This document shows, piece by piece, positions 61,727 through 64,000 of a stretch of DNA of 64,000 bases (within the stretch, counting starts at the first letter, position 1; each line of letters starts with the position of its first letter). Below the pieces are notes generated by a model. That model was not told the DNA's origin, did not search any database, and worked only from the letters and a program-made list of their open reading frames with translations. This stretch comes from an uncultured Pseudomonadota bacterium (lineage in GTDB: Bacteria; Pseudomonadota; Gammaproteobacteria; Methylococcales; Methylomonadaceae), in contig CAILJB010000010.1 in NCBI GenBank assembly GCA_903834465.1, forward strand, positions 88,262 to 152,261, written 5' to 3'. The translations under genes and the position numbers were made by a program.

Positions 61727-64000
61727 ATGGCAGCAAGTTCTATTCAAGATGCAGCAGGAAATATTTTTTTGTTGGGCAACTATTTTGAGCTAGGTATTTC
61801 GCCAGATGGTAATTTTGGGACAAGTGATGCGCCGCCGGTGGGTTATTATGTCGGGAAAGGTGAAACATTAGTCGGGATGGTATACAACCCCGCAGGGTTT
61901 AGTGCTGCTAACAATGCAACTAATTTAGACTTTTTCTTGCCAGGAACTCCGCTTGAACTTTTTTCAGCAGGATACACTACTCCGGCAGGTGTCAATTCAT
62001 ACGGCACAAACTATTATATTGGTACTAGTACAACACCTACGCCGATTTCAAGTACGGCGACGGGTAGTCTGCACCAAATTAGCGATGTTTCGTTAACCAA
62101 CACATCTGCTGGCAATACACTTTCTGCGACATACATTGGTATTTACAATGGTAATCTGCAAGTTACCATTGCTTACAGTTTTGGTGTTAATGATCTCTAC
62201 TACTCCGCAGACGTTACACTAAAAAATATCAGTGCAACTTCGATGAACGATGCTCGTTATCTGAGGATGGTGAATCCTGATAACACATCGGATTATACGA
62301 ATAATAAGACTACTGTAAATACGATTGTATCTCAACAACCAGGTAGCGGCGCATCCTTAGTTCTTGCACAAAATCCAAACTCGCCAGCTGACGCATGGCA
62401 AACTGCCACGGGTCATCCTGCAATATTCGGCTATTATTCAACCGATCCGAACACTAGAGTATCCATATATAATATTGGGACTGTTCCAAGCACCGCTAAT
62501 AACGCAGCGTTCAATCCTTTTACATCGAGTTATTACGCAACTGCTCCAGCGATAAATACAACCACCACCGCTAACGATAATATTGTCATTGACTACGACG
62601 CTGGAGCATTAGCTGCTGGAGCAAGCAAATCTTTCACCTATTCTTCGCTACTAACAAGCAATGTTGCAGCAACAATCGCCGCCATTAACAGTAATACACC
62701 ACCCACTTTCACTGGTGGCGTAAATGCGGGCTTAACACTCGCTCAAAATGCAACGATTACAACAATTACCAACGCAATACTTAAAGTTGTAGATGCAGAG
62801 CAAGCAAGCTCTTCGCTAACTTACACTATAGCAACTGCGCCAACTAAAGGCATATTGACTAAAAGCAGTGTGACGCTAACAGCTAACAGCACATTCACCC
62901 AAGCTGATATTGATAATGGTTTAATCGGATATACACCAACATCAGGTATCAATGGCGCAGACAGTCTTATTTTTGGTGTTTCTGATGGCGCGGGGGGGCT
63001 TTTATCAGCTCAAACATTCAATTTAACAATCGTTGCACCACCTCCTGTTGTGGTTAATAATCCGCCTGTTGCGGTTAATGATGCGGGCAGTGCAACAGAA
63101 GCGGGTGGTAACAATAATAGTGAAAATGCAAGTCCGGCCGTCGGCAATGTTCTAACAAATGATACAGATGTGGATGGCAGAGCGTTAAGTGTTAGCGCGA
63201 TTAGATCGGGAAATATAGAAGGCAGCGGTGCAGCAGGAACCGTTGGTCAAGTAATCGCAGGAAATTATGGCGACCTAACGCTCAATGCTAATGGCAGTTA
63301 CACCTATGTTGTCAATGACAGCAATACCACGGTTCAAGCTCTCAAACTGGGTGACACACTCACAGAGAGTTTTAACTACACCGTTTATGACAATCTGTTA
63401 ACAGATATTGGTGTATTAACACTTACCATCAATGGCAGCAATGATTCCCCTTCGGTTACGAATTTAAACGGAGATAGCAGTGTATTTTGGTTAGGCTCAA
63501 GTACACCCTTGCTTTTGGATGTTGGGCAAGATGCTTTAGTTACTGATCCAGATACGACCAATTACAACAATACAACGGTTTCTGTTTCGTTTGCCCCGGG
63601 CAGTTTGGGCAGTGGTGTATTTAGCGTTGATGGCACAAATGTTCAATCAGGTAACGATAGTACGATAAGTGTTGGCGAACTTATTTCAGTATCTGGCGTA
63701 ACAATTGGAACGGTTATAGCAAATGACAAGGCGAGCAATGGTCTGGCTATTTTGTTGAATGCCAATGCAACATCAACTTCAGTGCAAACGCTGTTACAGA
63801 ACATCTATTATATCGAAAACCCGAGTGATACCACTGGTGCTGGTGATAGAGTTTTTAACATTCAAATTAACGAACCTAACACGACGGCAATGACCCCTGC
63901 CGTTGTTAAATTAACAGAAAAAATTCCTGTTCCATCACTCTCGTTATCAGCAGATACTGGCATTAGTGCTAGCGATACCATAACTAACAGCGGCGTTGTA
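61727..64000 (+). CDS. Large Cadherin-like/VCBS-repeat surface protein (N-terminal part; runs off the window)
   Basis: An open frame of 758 codons without a stop, beginning MAASSIQDAAGNIFLLGNYF, behind a GGAG site. There is no signal peptide, as usual for type I-secreted adhesins. Residues 1-about 320 form a unique domain rich in Asn/Thr/Ser/Tyr. About 325-440 is a cadherin-like (CSPG type) repeat with TFTQADIDNGLIGYTPTSG. About 443-578 is a VCBS repeat: NPPVAVNDAG, VLTNDTDVDG, GDLTLNANGSYTYVVN. A further repeat domain follows, then the start of an Ig-like unit (LSLSADTGISASDTITNSG). Low charge and almost no Cys. The C-terminal secretion signal and RTX repeats are expected beyond 64000. Confidence 0.88.
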   Translation, partial: MAASSIQDAAGNIFLLGNYFELGISPDGNFGTSDAPPVGYYVGKGETLVGMVYNPAGFSAANNATNLDFFLPGTPLELFSAGYTTPAGVNSYGTNYYIGTSTTPTPISSTATGSLHQISDVSLTNTSAGNTLSATYIGIYNGNLQVTIAYSFGVNDLYYSADVTLKNISATSMNDARYLRMVNPDNTSDYTNNKTTVNTIVSQQPGSGASLVLAQNPNSPADAWQTATGHPAIFGYYSTDPNTRVSIYNIGTVPSTANNAAFNPFTSSYYATAPAINTTTTANDNIVIDYDAGALAAGASKSFTYSSLLTSNVAATIAAINSNTPPTFTGGVNAGLTLAQNATITTITNAILKVVDAEQASSSLTYTIATAPTKGILTKSSVTLTANSTFTQADIDNGLIGYTPTSGINGADSLIFGVSDGAGGLLSAQTFNLTIVAPPPVVVNNPPVAVNDAGSATEAGGNNNSENASPAVGNVLTNDTDVDGRALSVSAIRSGNIEGSGAAGTVGQVIAGNYGDLTLNANGSYTYVVNDSNTTVQALKLGDTLTESFNYTVYDNLLTDIGVLTLTINGSNDSPSVTNLNGDSSVFWLGSSTPLLLDVGQDALVTDPDTTNYNNTTVSVSFAPGSLGSGVFSVDGTNVQSGNDSTISVGELISVSGVTIGTVIANDKASNGLAILLNANATSTSVQTLLQNIYYIENPSDTTGAGDRVFNIQINEPNTTAMTPAVVKLTEKIPVPSLSLSADTGISASDTITNSGVV

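Noticed and set aside
1..64000. CRISPR array, tRNA, rRNA, insertion sequence or prophage
   Set aside because: No regularly spaced repeats, cloverleaf genes, transposase or phage structural genes were seen on either strand.

Overview
The window is a continuous piece of a gammaproteobacterial chromosome. It is moderately AT-rich and gene-dense, with mostly short intergenic gaps. The evidence for a gammaproteobacterium is the content and order of the conserved clusters: yceD-rpmF-plsX-fabH-fabD, hemC-hemD-hemX-hemY, gshB-tonB-yqgE-ruvX, rpmB-rpmG, aroA-cmk-rpsA-ihfB, and an E. coli-type cellulose operon with bcsE, bcsF and bcsG. The order or family cannot be fixed from the sequence alone. I see no tRNA, rRNA, insertion sequence, prophage or CRISPR array.

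Layout. 1-4488 (minus) is the ribosomal protein L32/fatty-acid start operon, interrupted by a YefM-YoeB toxin-antitoxin pair and a 101-residue unknown. 4609-7959 (plus) is the sodium-pumping oxaloacetate decarboxylase oadGAB with a clear terminator. 7974-10605 (minus) holds a DUF502 membrane protein and phoR/phoB; a well-formed Pho box lies in front of phoB. 10719-16053 (plus) holds recB and a two-gene ABC transporter. 16058-18438 (minus) holds a periplasmic alpha-carbonic anhydrase, a small exported peptide and dctA. 18566-30741 (plus) runs cutA, a stand-alone DsbD N-domain protein, valS, hemCDXY, a small lipoprotein, ccmAB, then a HlyD-like adaptor and an outer-membrane efflux lipoprotein. 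30744-34704 (minus) is the gshB-tonB-yqgE-ruvX-smr operon ending in a gene of phage-like type. 34836-37836 (plus) has rpmBG, dcd, ribE and ribBA. 37875-38921 (minus) is an unassigned histidine-rich multispanning membrane protein.

39100-53777 is the most distinctive region: ten plus-strand genes, bcsC-TPR-bcsE-bcsF-bcsG-bcsR-bcsQ-bcsA-bcsB-bcsZ, joined mostly by 1-4 base overlaps. They encode a complete phosphoethanolamine-cellulose secretion machine with two c-di-GMP sensors (PilZ in BcsA, RxGD in BcsE). The order is unusual because bcsC comes first and bcsEFG are co-directional and internal. BcsZ carries Asn where E. coli BcsZ has its catalytic base Asp. A hairpin with two mutually exclusive pairings lies just before bcsC.

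53825-61425 has acnB (minus), a Ser/Asn/Gln-rich unknown protein preceded by palindromes (plus), and the minus-strand block aroA-cmk-rpsA-ihfB with terminators. From 61727 to the right edge runs the start of a very large Cadherin-like/VCBS surface protein. It lacks a signal peptide and fits type I secretion. Together with the cellulose operon it suggests investment in matrix and attachment, which is an inference.
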